Part shown: piece by piece, positions 56,521-64,000 of the stretch | Numbering within the stretch: the stretch's first letter is position 1 | How the letters are laid out: each line of letters starts with the position of its first letter | Assembly: GCA_022449455.1 (NCBI GenBank) | Contig: JAKUPL010000006.1 | Coordinates: 124,001-188,000 of the forward strand | Origin: Alcanivorax sp. | Lineage (GTDB): Bacteria; Pseudomonadota; Gammaproteobacteria; Pseudomonadales; Alcanivoracaceae | Length of the DNA stretch: 64,000 bases | Reading direction: 5' to 3' | Notes under the pieces: model-generated | Database searches by the model: none | Told to the model about the DNA's origin: nothing | What the model saw: only the letters and a program-made list of their open reading frames with translations | Program-made: the position numbers and the translations under genes

Positions 56521-56841
56521 TCAGGGCTTGACAGACGTGGGTGTCTGGCTTTCCTCGAAGGCGCGGATTTCGTTTTCCAGCCGGCTCAGCAGCCCTTCCA
56601 CCCGGGCATCGCTGTCCGCGTCGCTGTCCAGGTGCTCGCGGGCTTCCAGCAGCTCATGGCTCATGTTCAGCGCCGCCATGATGGCGATGCGCTCCAGCCC
56701 GATCACATTGGCCTGGCGCACCTCGCGCATCTGCTCGTCCAGATAGCGGGCGGCGCGCAGCAGGTTGTCCTGTTCGCCGGGCGGGCAGGCCACGCGGTAT
56801 TCCTTGTCCAGCAGATGAATCACCAGGGAGCTGCCGCTCAT
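56521..56841 (-). CDS. zapA: Cell division protein ZapA
   Basis: A 106-residue FtsZ-ring stabiliser. The N-terminal globular part (VIHLLDKEYRVACPPGEQDNLLRAARYLDEQMREVR) is followed by a coiled coil (MSHELLEAREHLDSDADSDA). It matches ZapA along its length. It bundles FtsZ filaments. Its start overlaps the upstream gene's stop (ATGA, 56838-56841). 6S RNA and fau follow, as in other gammaproteobacteria. Confidence 0.93.
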   Translation of the reverse strand: MSGSSLVIHLLDKEYRVACPPGEQDNLLRAARYLDEQMREVRQANVIGLERIAIMAALNMSHELLEAREHLDSDADSDARVEGLLSRLENEIRAFEESQTPTSVKP

Positions 56842-57053
56842 GAATCCTCCTGCTCCAGGGACCGAAGGCGGGTTATGATGGCTTCCACGCGGCTTTTCGC
56901 CAGATCGTTTTTCTTGATCAGCTGGGTACGCTCGTCGAGCAGACGGGTTTCCCGTTCGCGCAGCAGGCGATTCTCCTGACGCAGGTGCGCGGAAATCCGC
57001 AGCAGCTCGTCCACGCGGGCTTCCAGTTGCCGGAGTTGTTGATCCGTCGTCAT
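56838..57053 (-). CDS. TIGR02449-family coiled-coil protein, zapA partner
   Basis: A 71-residue protein that is one continuous coiled coil (QLEARVDELLRISAHLRQEN, RLLDERTQLIKKNDLAKSRV). It belongs to the short family found upstream of zapA (TIGR02449, ZapB-like). Probably helps ZapA at the division site, but direct evidence is lacking. It overlaps zapA by four bases and is divergent from the ygfB-pepP group. Confidence 0.88.
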   Translation of the reverse strand: MTTDQQLRQLEARVDELLRISAHLRQENRLLRERETRLLDERTQLIKKNDLAKSRVEAIITRLRSLEQEDS

Positions 57054-57232
57054 GGCAAATTGGTCGCTGTTCGCCTAATGTTACGCCCCTGGGTTAAGCC
57101 CCCGATCCGGGCCCCGTTTACCGCCTATTGACGGCTTTTTGTACTATAGGTGGGCCCCCTGTAAGGGTCAACGAAATTCCAAGGTGCGAGAGACACTTAG
57201 CGCCTTTTTGCAAAGAGTTACTGAAGAATCCG

Positions 57233-57814
57233 ATGTCCGATCTGCCTGATTTTGAACGCCTCGCCCAGGCCGCCTCCGCCGCCGGTCTGGCCACCTCCCC
57301 CAGCGAGCTGCACGGGGTCATCTGCGGCCTGCTCGCCACCGGCCACGGCCAGGAGGACGCCAGCCTGCTGGGCATCCTCTCCGCCCACGCGGAACAACCC
57401 CAGGGCCTGGGCGCGGACCTGGGCGGCGACCTGATCCTGTGGCGCGACGCCGCCCGCGACGGGTTCGCCGGCACCGGCCTGGATCTGGTGCTGCTGCTGC
57501 CCGGCGACGAGGAAGAGCTGGGCCTGCGGGTGGCCGCCCTGGGCCAGTGGGCCGAGGGCTTTCTGGTGGGCTTCGGCACCGGCGCCGCCGGCATCAACGA
57601 CAGCCAGCTGTCCCCCGGCGTCCAGGAAGCACTCTCCGACCTGTCCGCGATCAGCCAGGTGAGCACCCCGGAGGAGGACGACGAAGAGCAGGAACAACTG
57701 CTCGAGCACGTCACCGAGCACTGCCGGGTGTCGGCGTTGATGATCTACACCGACCTGGTGATGAAGCCGGCGTCCAAACAGGACGACGCCCCCTCCAAAC
57801 CCACCCGGCACTGA
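57233..57814 (+). CDS. ygfB: YecA/YgfB family UPF0149 protein
   Basis: A 193-residue protein of the UPF0149 family. It starts MSDLPDFERLAQAASAAGLA and has SPSELHGVICGLLATGHG, LGQWAEGFLVGFGTGAAG and a closing acidic EEDDEEQEQLLEHVTEH then RVSALMIYTDLV. The family's role is unclear; in Pseudomonas a homologue affects beta-lactamase regulation. The start at 57233 gives the family N-terminus. It heads the conserved ygfB-pepP-ubiH-ubiI run. Confidence 0.9.
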   Translation: MSDLPDFERLAQAASAAGLATSPSELHGVICGLLATGHGQEDASLLGILSAHAEQPQGLGADLGGDLILWRDAARDGFAGTGLDLVLLLPGDEEELGLRVAALGQWAEGFLVGFGTGAAGINDSQLSPGVQEALSDLSAISQVSTPEEDDEEQEQLLEHVTEHCRVSALMIYTDLVMKPASKQDDAPSKPTRH

Positions 57815-57858
57815 GTCGCGCCCGGCCACCGTTGCTCGCCACCGTTGAAAGGAGCCCC

Positions 57859-59181
57859 ATGAGCATTCGCCCCGAGGAATTCCAGCAGCGCCGCGCCGAA
57901 CTGATGGCGCAGATGGAGCCCAACAGCATCGCCATTCTGGCCGCCGCCCCGGAACGCACCCGCAACCGGGACGTGGAGCACCCCTACCGGCAGGACAGTG
58001 ACTTCTGGTACCTGAGCGGCTTCCCCGAGCCGGAAGCGGTGATGGTGCTGCTGCCCGGCCGCGAGCACGGCGAGTACGTGCTGTTCTGCCGCGAGCGCGA
58101 CCGCGCCCGGGAAATCTGGGACGGTTACCGCGCCGGCCAGGAAGGCGCGGTGGCCGAGTACGGCGCCGACGACGCCTTCCCGATCAACGACATCGACGAC
58201 ATCCTGCCGGGCCTGGTGGAAGGCCGTAACCGGGTCTATTACGACCTGGGCCGCGACGCCGACTTCGACCGCCGCCTGATGGGCTGGGTCAACGCCATCC
58301 GCGAGCGGGTGCGCACCGGCGCCCAGCCCCCCGGCGAGTTCGTGGCGCTGTCCCATCTGCTGCATGATATGCGGCTGTTCAAGAGCAAGGCCGAAGCGGA
58401 CCTGATGCGCCGCGCCGGCCAAATCTCCGCCGGCGCCCATGTGCGCGCCATGAAGGCGGTGCGCCCGGGCCTGTACGAGTACCAGCTGGAAGCGGAATAC
58501 CTGCACGAATTCATGCGCCACGGCGCCCGCAGCCCGGCCTACCCGAGCATCGTCGGCGGCGGCGCCAACGGCTGCGTGCTGCACTACATCGAAAACAGCG
58601 CCGCGCTGAAGGACGGTGACCTGGTGCTGGTCGACGCCGGCTGCGAGCTGGAAAACTACGCCTCGGACATCACCCGCACCTTCCCGGTGAACGGCACTTT
58701 CAGTGGCGAGCAGCGCGCCCTCTACGAGCTGGTGCTGCGCTCCCAGTACGCCGCCATCGCCGACACCCACCCGGGCCACCACTGGAACGTGCCCCACGAA
58801 ACCGTGGTGCGCATTCTCACCGAGGGTCTGGTGGATCTCGGCCTGCTCAAGGGCAAGGTGGACGACCTGATCGAGGAGATGGCCTACCAGCGCTTCTACA
58901 TGCACCGCACCGGCCACTGGCTGGGCCTGGACGTGCATGACGTGGGCGACTACCGGATCGGCGGCGAATGGCGCCAGCTGGAACCGGGCATGACCCTCAC
59001 CGTGGAACCGGGCCTCTACATCGCCCCGGACGACGACACCGTGGAGGAACGCTGGCGCGGCATCGGCATCCGCATCGAGGACGATGTGCTGGTCACCAAG
59101 GACGGCTGTGAGGTGCTGACCGGGGATGTGCCGAAGGACATTGACGACATCGAGGCATTGATGAAGGAAGTTAAAAGTTGA
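57859..59181 (+). CDS. pepP: Xaa-Pro aminopeptidase P
   Basis: A 440-residue metallopeptidase removing N-terminal residues before Pro. The N-terminal domain starts MSIRPEEFQQRRAELM; the catalytic pita-bread domain has metal ligands in LVDAGCELENYASDITRTFP (two Asp), HRTGHWLGLDVHDVG (His) and VEPGLYIAPD with RIEDDVLV (Glu). GGAG precedes the ATG. The last codons and the stop (AAA AGT TGA) lie in an AGTTAAA-type repeat, giving it an ending of VKS. Confidence 0.94.
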   Translation: MSIRPEEFQQRRAELMAQMEPNSIAILAAAPERTRNRDVEHPYRQDSDFWYLSGFPEPEAVMVLLPGREHGEYVLFCRERDRAREIWDGYRAGQEGAVAEYGADDAFPINDIDDILPGLVEGRNRVYYDLGRDADFDRRLMGWVNAIRERVRTGAQPPGEFVALSHLLHDMRLFKSKAEADLMRRAGQISAGAHVRAMKAVRPGLYEYQLEAEYLHEFMRHGARSPAYPSIVGGGANGCVLHYIENSAALKDGDLVLVDAGCELENYASDITRTFPVNGTFSGEQRALYELVLRSQYAAIADTHPGHHWNVPHETVVRILTEGLVDLGLLKGKVDDLIEEMAYQRFYMHRTGHWLGLDVHDVGDYRIGGEWRQLEPGMTLTVEPGLYIAPDDDTVEERWRGIGIRIEDDVLVTKDGCEVLTGDVPKDIDDIEALMKEVKS

Positions 59182-59276
59182 AAGTGAAAAGTTAAAACGC
59201 GGTCCGGGCCCGTGCCTTCGAAATCATCGTGCCCGCGCCGATTTTCCTTTCAACTTTTAACTTGTAACTTTCAACT
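59169..59276. repeat. Heptad inverted-repeat element, family A copy 5
   Basis: Left arm AGTTAAA, AGTTGAA, AGTGAAA, AGTTAAA (59169-59196), right arm the complements (59247-59276), 108 bp in all. In reverse orientation its core (GGCGCGGGCACGATG) nearly equals that of copy 6. It supplies the pepP stop codon. Confidence 0.9.
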
Positions 59277-59307
59277 CATTCTTTCCGGACACGAGATACG
59301 AGCCGCC

Positions 59308-60501
59308 ATGACAGTGCTTTCCGACAACACCCGCGTTTCCGGGGCGCCGCTGATCATCGGCGGAGGCATGGCCGGGGCGGCGTTGGCGTTGTTGCTGCGC
59401 CACCACGGCACCCCGGCGGTGACGTTGGTGGAGAGCCATGCCATCACCGCCGGCGAACCGCCGGATACGCCCAGCTTCGACGCCCGCAGCACGGCGCTGT
59501 CCGCCGGCAGTCTGGCGACGTTGGCGCGGCTCGGGCTGCTGGAAGCGGTGCTGGAGCGGGCGGCGAGCATCGAGACCGTGCACGTGTCGCGGCGGGAGCG
59601 GCTGGGCATCACCCGGCTGCACGCCGAGGAGCACGCCCTGCCACGGCTCGGCGCGGTGGTCGAGAACCGCTGGTTTGGCCATGTGCTGCTGCGCGCGGTG
59701 GAAGCGGACCCGGCCATCAGCCTGCGCGCGCCGGCCCGGGTCACCGGCATCCGCCGCCATGAACACGGCTACACCGCCACCTTCGACGACGGCGCCACCC
59801 TGGACACGCCGCTGCTGATCGCCGCCGACGGCGCCCGCTCCCAGACCCGCGACTGGATGGGCATCACCGCCCGCCATCAGGACCTGGGCCAGGACGCTCT
59901 GATCGCCAATCTGGGGCTGGCGGAGCCCCACGGTAACGTGGCGTTCGAGCGCTTTCTCGATGACGGCCCCCTGGCGCTGCTGCCGCTGCCGGACCAGCGC
60001 CAGGCGCTGGTCTGGACCGGCCCCCGGGATCAGGTGGACGCCTGGATGGCCCTGGACGACGACGCCTTCCTGGCCGCCCTGCGTCAGCGGGTCGGCGGCG
60101 CCATGCCACGGCTGGCGCGGGTCGGCGAGCGGCACCGCTACCCGCTGATTCTCACCGAGGCCTGCGGCCAGGCGGTGCCGTTCGGCGCGGTGGTGGGCAA
60201 CGCCGCCCACACCCTGCATCCGGTGGCCGGCCAGGGGTTCAATCTGACCTTTCGGGATCTGGCCCTGCTCGCCGAGCGGGTCGGCGGCCAGCCGGACCCG
60301 GGCCGCCTGGATCGGCTCTCCGCCTGGGCCGCCGAACGCCGCCGCGACCAGACCGACATCGGCCAGGCGTCGCGCTGGCTGCCGGAACTGTTCCGCGTGC
60401 GCCATCCGCTGTTCGCCCACACCCGCCAGCTTGGCCTGCTGGGGCTGGATCTGCTGCCCGGTGTCCGTAAGCGCTTCGCCCGTCGGGCCATGGGGTTGTG
60501 A
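59308..60501 (+). CDS. ubiH: 2-octaprenyl-6-methoxyphenol hydroxylase
   Basis: A 397-residue FAD monooxygenase of ubiquinone synthesis. It has dinucleotide motif IIGGGMAGAALALLLR, DARSTALSAGSLATLARLGL, the DG motif IAADGARSQTRDWMGI and the second FAD motif VVGNAAHTLHPVAGQGFNLTFRD. It hydroxylates the C6/C1 position of the ring in the Ubi complex. It follows pepP as in E. coli, but repeats now separate it from both neighbours. Confidence 0.9.
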   Translation: MTVLSDNTRVSGAPLIIGGGMAGAALALLLRHHGTPAVTLVESHAITAGEPPDTPSFDARSTALSAGSLATLARLGLLEAVLERAASIETVHVSRRERLGITRLHAEEHALPRLGAVVENRWFGHVLLRAVEADPAISLRAPARVTGIRRHEHGYTATFDDGATLDTPLLIAADGARSQTRDWMGITARHQDLGQDALIANLGLAEPHGNVAFERFLDDGPLALLPLPDQRQALVWTGPRDQVDAWMALDDDAFLAALRQRVGGAMPRLARVGERHRYPLILTEACGQAVPFGAVVGNAAHTLHPVAGQGFNLTFRDLALLAERVGGQPDPGRLDRLSAWAAERRRDQTDIGQASRWLPELFRVRHPLFAHTRQLGLLGLDLLPGVRKRFARRAMGL

Positions 60502-60508
60502 AAGTGTC

Positions 60509-60616
60509 AGTTGAAAGTTACAAGTTAAAAGTTAAAAGGAAAACCGGCGCGGGCACGATGCTTTCCAAGGCGCGGGCGTTGCCCGCGTTTCAACTTTTAA
60601 CTTTGAACTTTCAACT
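60509..60616. repeat. Heptad inverted-repeat element, family A copy 6
   Basis: Left arm AGTTGAA, AGTTACA, AGTTAAA, AGTTAAA (60509-60536), right arm the complements (60588-60616), 108 bp. Its core GGCGCGGGCACGATG matches copy 5 inverted. It starts 7 bases after the ubiH stop. Confidence 0.9.
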
Positions 60617-60667
60617 GCGTCCTTCGCTGACCAAGCACACCATTCCTTCCGCAAAGGCGCACACGCC

Positions 60668-61909
60668 ATGAAAGAACCCTCCCACACCGACATCCTGATC
60701 ATCGGCGGCGGCATGGCCGGCGGGCTGCAGGCACTGCTGCTGGCGGACCTGGGCTTCAGCGTGCGGGTGCTGGACGGGGCGGCGCCGCCGGCCTGGCCGG
60801 AGGGGCCGGCGGCGGCGCGGGTGTCGACGCTGAGCGAGGCCAGCCATTGGCTGCTGCGACACACCGGCGTGTGGGAGCGACTGCGCGCGGAGCGGGTCCA
60901 GGGCTACACCGCCATGCGGGTGTGGGACCAGGACGGCACCGGCGAGGTGGCGTTTGACGCGGCGGACGTCGGCGCCGAACACCTGGGCTGGCTGCTGGAA
61001 AACGACCATCTCACCGCCGCCCTTTATGACGCCGCCCGGGAGCGGGACGCGCTGGATTGGCAATGCGACCGGGCGGCCACCGCCCTCGAGCGGCAAGGCC
61101 GCCAGTGGCGGGTGGCGGCCGGCGGCGAGACCTTTACCGCCGACCTGTTGATCGGCGCCGACGGCGCCCGCTCCCGGGTGCGCGAGCAGGCCGGCATTCC
61201 GGACGGCCTGCGCGACACCGGCCACCAGGCCATCGTCTGCACCATCGACACCGAACGGCCCCACGGCGCCTGCGCCCGTCAGGTGTTCATGGATTCCGGG
61301 CCGCTGGCGTTGCTGCCGCTGTTCCCGGAAGAAAGAGGCGGAGACGGTCACCAGTGCTCCATCGTCTGGTCCGCGTGGCCCCGGCGGGCGGAACAACTGA
61401 TGGCCCTGGACGACGACGCCTTCGGCGTGGCGCTCTCACAGGCCAGCGGCAACGCCCTGGGCGCGGCCCGGCCGGTGAGCCGGCGGTTCGTGTTTCCGAT
61501 TCAGGAGCGCCACGCCAGCACCTATGTGGCGCCGGGCCTGGCATTGATCGGCGACGCCGCCCATGTGGTGCATCCGCTGGCCGGACAGGGCATCAACCTG
61601 GGCCTGCTGGACGCGGCGGTGCTGGCGGAGGAACTGGGCCGCGCCCGTGAGGCGGGCGTGGCGGTGGACAACCCGGCGGTGCTGGCGCGCTACGAGCGCC
61701 GTCGTCGCGCCGACAACCTGCTGATGCAGAACGCCATGCGCGGCTTCAAGCTGCTGTTCGAACGCCGGGAACTGCCGGTGCGCTGGCTGCGCAACAGCGG
61801 GCTGAACCTGGTCAACCGGCTGGCGCCGGCCCGGCAGGCGTTCATGCACCGGGCCCTGGGTCGGGCCGGGGATTTGCCCCGCAGCGCGACGGTGGCGGGG
61901 ACGCGCTGA
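60668..61909 (+). CDS. ubiI: UbiH/UbiF/VisC-family FAD monooxygenase (UbiI-like)
   Basis: A 413-residue flavin hydroxylase. It has IIGGGMAGGLQALLLADLGF, ARVSTLSEASHWLLRHTGVW, IGADGARSRVREQAGI and ALIGDAAHVVHPLAGQGINLGLLD. It belongs to the same superfamily as the upstream ubiH and by position corresponds to ubiI (visC), which makes the C5 hydroxylation of 2-octaprenylphenol. Distinguishing UbiI from UbiF by sequence alone is not safe, so the symbol rests on gene order. Confidence 0.82.
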   Translation: MKEPSHTDILIIGGGMAGGLQALLLADLGFSVRVLDGAAPPAWPEGPAAARVSTLSEASHWLLRHTGVWERLRAERVQGYTAMRVWDQDGTGEVAFDAADVGAEHLGWLLENDHLTAALYDAARERDALDWQCDRAATALERQGRQWRVAAGGETFTADLLIGADGARSRVREQAGIPDGLRDTGHQAIVCTIDTERPHGACARQVFMDSGPLALLPLFPEERGGDGHQCSIVWSAWPRRAEQLMALDDDAFGVALSQASGNALGAARPVSRRFVFPIQERHASTYVAPGLALIGDAAHVVHPLAGQGINLGLLDAAVLAEELGRAREAGVAVDNPAVLARYERRRRADNLLMQNAMRGFKLLFERRELPVRWLRNSGLNLVNRLAPARQAFMHRALGRAGDLPRSATVAGTR

Positions 61910-61922
61910 CAGGCGGCACAGC

Positions 61923-62083
61923 GCGCTTGCGCGTAACACGCTTACACGCAACACGCTTGCACGCTAAACCCTTTGGCTGGGCGCGTCGGGGTGTTTCCTG
62001 CCCGGCAGAAAACACGCCATGCCTTTCCGCGCCGGGTTTAGCGTGTTGCGTGCAAGCGTGCAAGCGTGCAAGCGTGTAAGCGC
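61923..62083. repeat. Octad inverted-repeat element, family B copy 3
   Basis: GCTTACAC, GCTTGCAC-type units (61923-61970) face GTGCAAGC/GTGTAAGC units (62034-62083). The core carries GTGTTTCCTGCCCGGCAG and AAACACGCCATG, inverted but alike to copy 1. It lies between ubiI and the formate dehydrogenase delta gene. Confidence 0.87.
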
Positions 62084-62089
62084 CCAACC

Positions 62090-62323
62090 TCACCCCGCCG
62101 CGCGCACTTCCCGCAGCTTCTCCACCGCCTTCCGCGAGATCGGCGTCAGATCCTCGCCGCCGTCGTCGGCGTAGGCGAGGATCTGCGCCTTCATGCTGCG
62201 CGCCCAGAACTTCTGCAGGTGCGTGGCCACCTTGTCGGCGGCCTGTTCGTCGGTGGCGCCGTGCATATTGGCGCTGATCTGGTTGACCATCTTCACCAGC
62301 TGGTCGAGACCCTGTCCGCTCAT
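62090..62323 (-). CDS. fdsD: Formate dehydrogenase delta subunit
   Basis: A 77-residue soluble protein matching FdsD: LVKMVNQISANMHG, then DKVATHLQKFWARSMKAQIL. It is a small helper subunit of NAD-dependent molybdenum formate dehydrogenases. It starts 10 bases after the catalytic subunit's stop, last in its operon. The family C-terminal segment ISRKAVEKLREV is present. Confidence 0.9.
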   Translation of the reverse strand: MSGQGLDQLVKMVNQISANMHGATDEQAADKVATHLQKFWARSMKAQILAYADDGGEDLTPISRKAVEKLREVRAAG

Positions 62324-62333
62324 CGCTGTGTCC

Positions 62334-64000
62334 TCACTTGCCCATCGGCGCCGGTTCGTCGGCGCTGGCGTTTTCCAGGTAGTCCTTCTGACGGCGGTCG
62401 AAGTCCTGGAAGTTTTGCTGCCACCGGGACGGCTGCGACACCTTCTCCACCTGCACCGCGGTGACCTTGTACTCGGGGCAGTTGGTGGCCCAGTCGGAGC
62501 TGTCCGTGGTGATCACGTTGGCGCCGCTGCCGGGATGGTGGAAGGTGGTGTAGACCACGCCGGGCTGCATGCGGTCGCTGATGCGGCAGCGCAGCACCGT
62601 GTGGCCCACGCGGCTGGACACGCCCAGCCAGTCGCCGTCGCGGATGCCGCGCAGCTCGGCGTCGCTGGGATGGATCTCCAGCACGTCCTCGTCGTGCCAC
62701 TGGCTGTTGGCGGTGCGCCGGGTCTGCGCGCCCACGTTGTACTGGCTGAGAATGCGGCCGGTGGTGAGCAGCAGCGGGAAGCGCCGGGTGGTGCGTTCCT
62801 CGGTGGGCACGTACTCGGTGACCGCGAAGTGGCCCTTGCCGATCGGGAAATCCACCTCGTGCATGGTCGGGGTGCCGTCCGGGTGGCTGTCGTTGCAGGG
62901 CCATTGGATGCTGCCCTGCTGTTCCAGCTTGGCGTAGTTGACGCCGGTGAAGGTGGGCGTCAGCAGGGCGATCTCGTCCATGATCTCGGACGGGTGCGAG
63001 TAGTTCATCGGGTAGCCCAGGGCGTTGGCCAGATCCTGGGTCACTTCCCAGTCTTCCTTGCCGGCCACCGGCGGCATCACCTTGCGTACCCGGTTGATGC
63101 GCCGTTCCGCGTTGGTGAAGGTGCCGTTCTTCTCCAGGAAGGTGGAGCCCGGCAGCAGCACGTGGGCGTACTTGGCGGTTTCGTTGAGGAAGATGTCCTG
63201 CACGATCAGGCAGTCCAGGCTGGTCAGCGCCGCCTGCACATGCTGGGTGTTGGGGTCGGACTGGGCGATGTCCTCGCCCTGCACGTACAGCGCCTTGAAG
63301 GTGCCGGCGATGGCCGAGTCGAACATGTTGGGAATGCGCAGGCCCGGCTCGTCATCGATCTTCACCTTCCACACCGCCTCGAAGCGGTCGCGCACCGCCG
63401 GGTCGGCCACGTGCTGGTAGCCCGGCAGTTCGTGGGGGAAGGAGCCCATGTCGCAGGAGCCCTGCACATTGTTCTGGCCGCGCAGCGGGTTCACGCCCAC
63501 GCCTTCGCGGCCGATGTTGCCGGTGGCCATGGCCAGGTTGGCGATGCCCATCACCATGGTGGAACCCTGGCTGTGCTCGGTGACGCCCAGGCCGTAGTAG
63601 ATGGCGCCGTTGTGCACCTCGGCGTAGGCGCGGGCCGCCTCGCGGACTTTTTCGGCGGCCACGCCGGTGACCGCTTCCAGGGCTTCCGGCGAATTGCGCT
63701 CTTCCAGAATGAAGTCGCGCCAGGCCTGGTAGGCGCCGGACTCGCAGCGCGCCTCGATAAAGGCCTGGTCTTCCAGGCCCTCGGACACCACCACGTGGGC
63801 CAGGGAATTGATCAGCGCCACGTTGGTGCCCGGGCGCAGCGGCAGGTGCAGCATGTGGCCGCCGTGGGGCGTTTTCAGCAGGTCGATGCGGCGCGGGTCG
63901 GCGACGATCAGGGTGGCGCCCTGGCGCAGCCGGCGGCGCATCTGCGAGCCGAACACCGGGTGGGCGTCGGTGGGGTTGGCGCCGATCACCAGAATGGTGT
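62334..64000 (-). CDS. fdsA: Formate dehydrogenase alpha subunit (C-terminal part, cut by window end)
   Basis: The 5' end lies beyond 64000. The visible ~555 residues are the molybdopterin domains of FdhA/FdsA: ANPTDAHPVFGSQMRRRL, YGLGVTEHSQGSTMVMGIANLAMATGNIGREG, GVNPLRGQNNVQGSCDMG, and the C-terminal cofactor cap with TTGRILSQYN and TTFHHPGSGANVITTDSSDWATNCPEYK. It oxidises formate to CO2 with NAD+ in the cytoplasm. The active Cys and FeS domains fall outside the window. Confidence 0.93.
   Translation of the reverse strand, partial: TILVIGANPTDAHPVFGSQMRRRLRQGATLIVADPRRIDLLKTPHGGHMLHLPLRPGTNVALINSLAHVVVSEGLEDQAFIEARCESGAYQAWRDFILEERNSPEALEAVTGVAAEKVREAARAYAEVHNGAIYYGLGVTEHSQGSTMVMGIANLAMATGNIGREGVGVNPLRGQNNVQGSCDMGSFPHELPGYQHVADPAVRDRFEAVWKVKIDDEPGLRIPNMFDSAIAGTFKALYVQGEDIAQSDPNTQHVQAALTSLDCLIVQDIFLNETAKYAHVLLPGSTFLEKNGTFTNAERRINRVRKVMPPVAGKEDWEVTQDLANALGYPMNYSHPSEIMDEIALLTPTFTGVNYAKLEQQGSIQWPCNDSHPDGTPTMHEVDFPIGKGHFAVTEYVPTEERTTRRFPLLLTTGRILSQYNVGAQTRRTANSQWHDEDVLEIHPSDAELRGIRDGDWLGVSSRVGHTVLRCRISDRMQPGVVYTTFHHPGSGANVITTDSSDWATNCPEYKVTAVQVEKVSQPSRWQQNFQDFDRRQKDYLENASADEPAPMGK

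Overview
The window comes from a high-GC gammaproteobacterium. The gene orders ftsY-ftsE-ftsX-rpoH, zapA-6S RNA-fau, ygfB-pepP-ubiH-ubiI, rpiA/ilvA, metK-ahcY-metF and tkt-epd-pgk-fba all fit the Pseudomonadales/Oceanospirillales. An Alcanivorax-like marine genus is my best guess, but it is inference. Almost all of the window is ordinary chromosome; the clear accessory part is the first ~7.7 kb.

Region 1 (1-7727) is accessory DNA, visibly AT-richer than the rest between about 374 and 6091. It holds a SymE-type toxin gene, a HigB-like toxin with a HigA/ImmA metallopeptidase-type antitoxin, and a compact cassette. The cassette has a thymidylate-synthase-fold enzyme with a dCMP-type active-site Asp, a small XRE regulator, a DUF4031 protein, a protein resembling uracil-DNA glycosylases, and a protein resembling the alpha-glutamyl/putrescinyl-thymine pyrophosphorylase (clade 3) family. 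I read it as a candidate DNA-base or nucleotide modification/repair system. An intact ISL3-family element (6092-7727) closes the region and sits directly against the U-tract of the rpoH terminator.

Region 2 (7728-25205) holds rpoH (with a perfect CIRCE operator), ftsX, ftsE, ftsY, a tripartite MFS efflux operon with a divergent CecR-like regulator, two M16 peptidases, rsmD, a Ca2+/Na+ antiporter, an AI-2E-type permease, a lipoprotein and a patatin-like lipase.

Region 3 (25279-35430) holds a cytosine-permease-like transporter, a MATE pump, S-formylglutathione hydrolase and glutathione-dependent formaldehyde dehydrogenase, LysR and AraC regulators, an aldo/keto reductase, a lipoprotein esterase and a DegV protein.

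Region 4 (35534-45880) is one-carbon and central carbon metabolism. An ArsR-methyltransferase fusion, metK, a SAH riboswitch, ahcY and metF make up the SAM cycle. Divergent from them run tkt, epd, pgk and fba, ending in a 20-bp-stem terminator.

Region 5 (45937-64000) holds a TetR regulator, small repeat-containing periplasmic proteins, an alpha/beta hydrolase, a 1097-residue Ig-like lipoprotein, rpiA, ilvA, fau, 6S RNA, zapA and its partner, ygfB, pepP, ubiH, ubiI, and the end of an NAD-type formate dehydrogenase operon. With the formaldehyde genes of region 3, this gives a complete formaldehyde-to-CO2 route.

A cross-cutting feature is a set of intergenic elements (about 80-260 bp) whose ends are tandem 7- or 8-bp repeats facing each other in inverted orientation. 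I see an AGTTGAA-type family (six copies), a GCTTGCAC-type family (three copies), a GATACAG-type element, and a CTGCAAG-type element enclosing an AGTTGAA-type one. Several supply the stop codon, and once a short C-terminal tail, of the adjacent gene.
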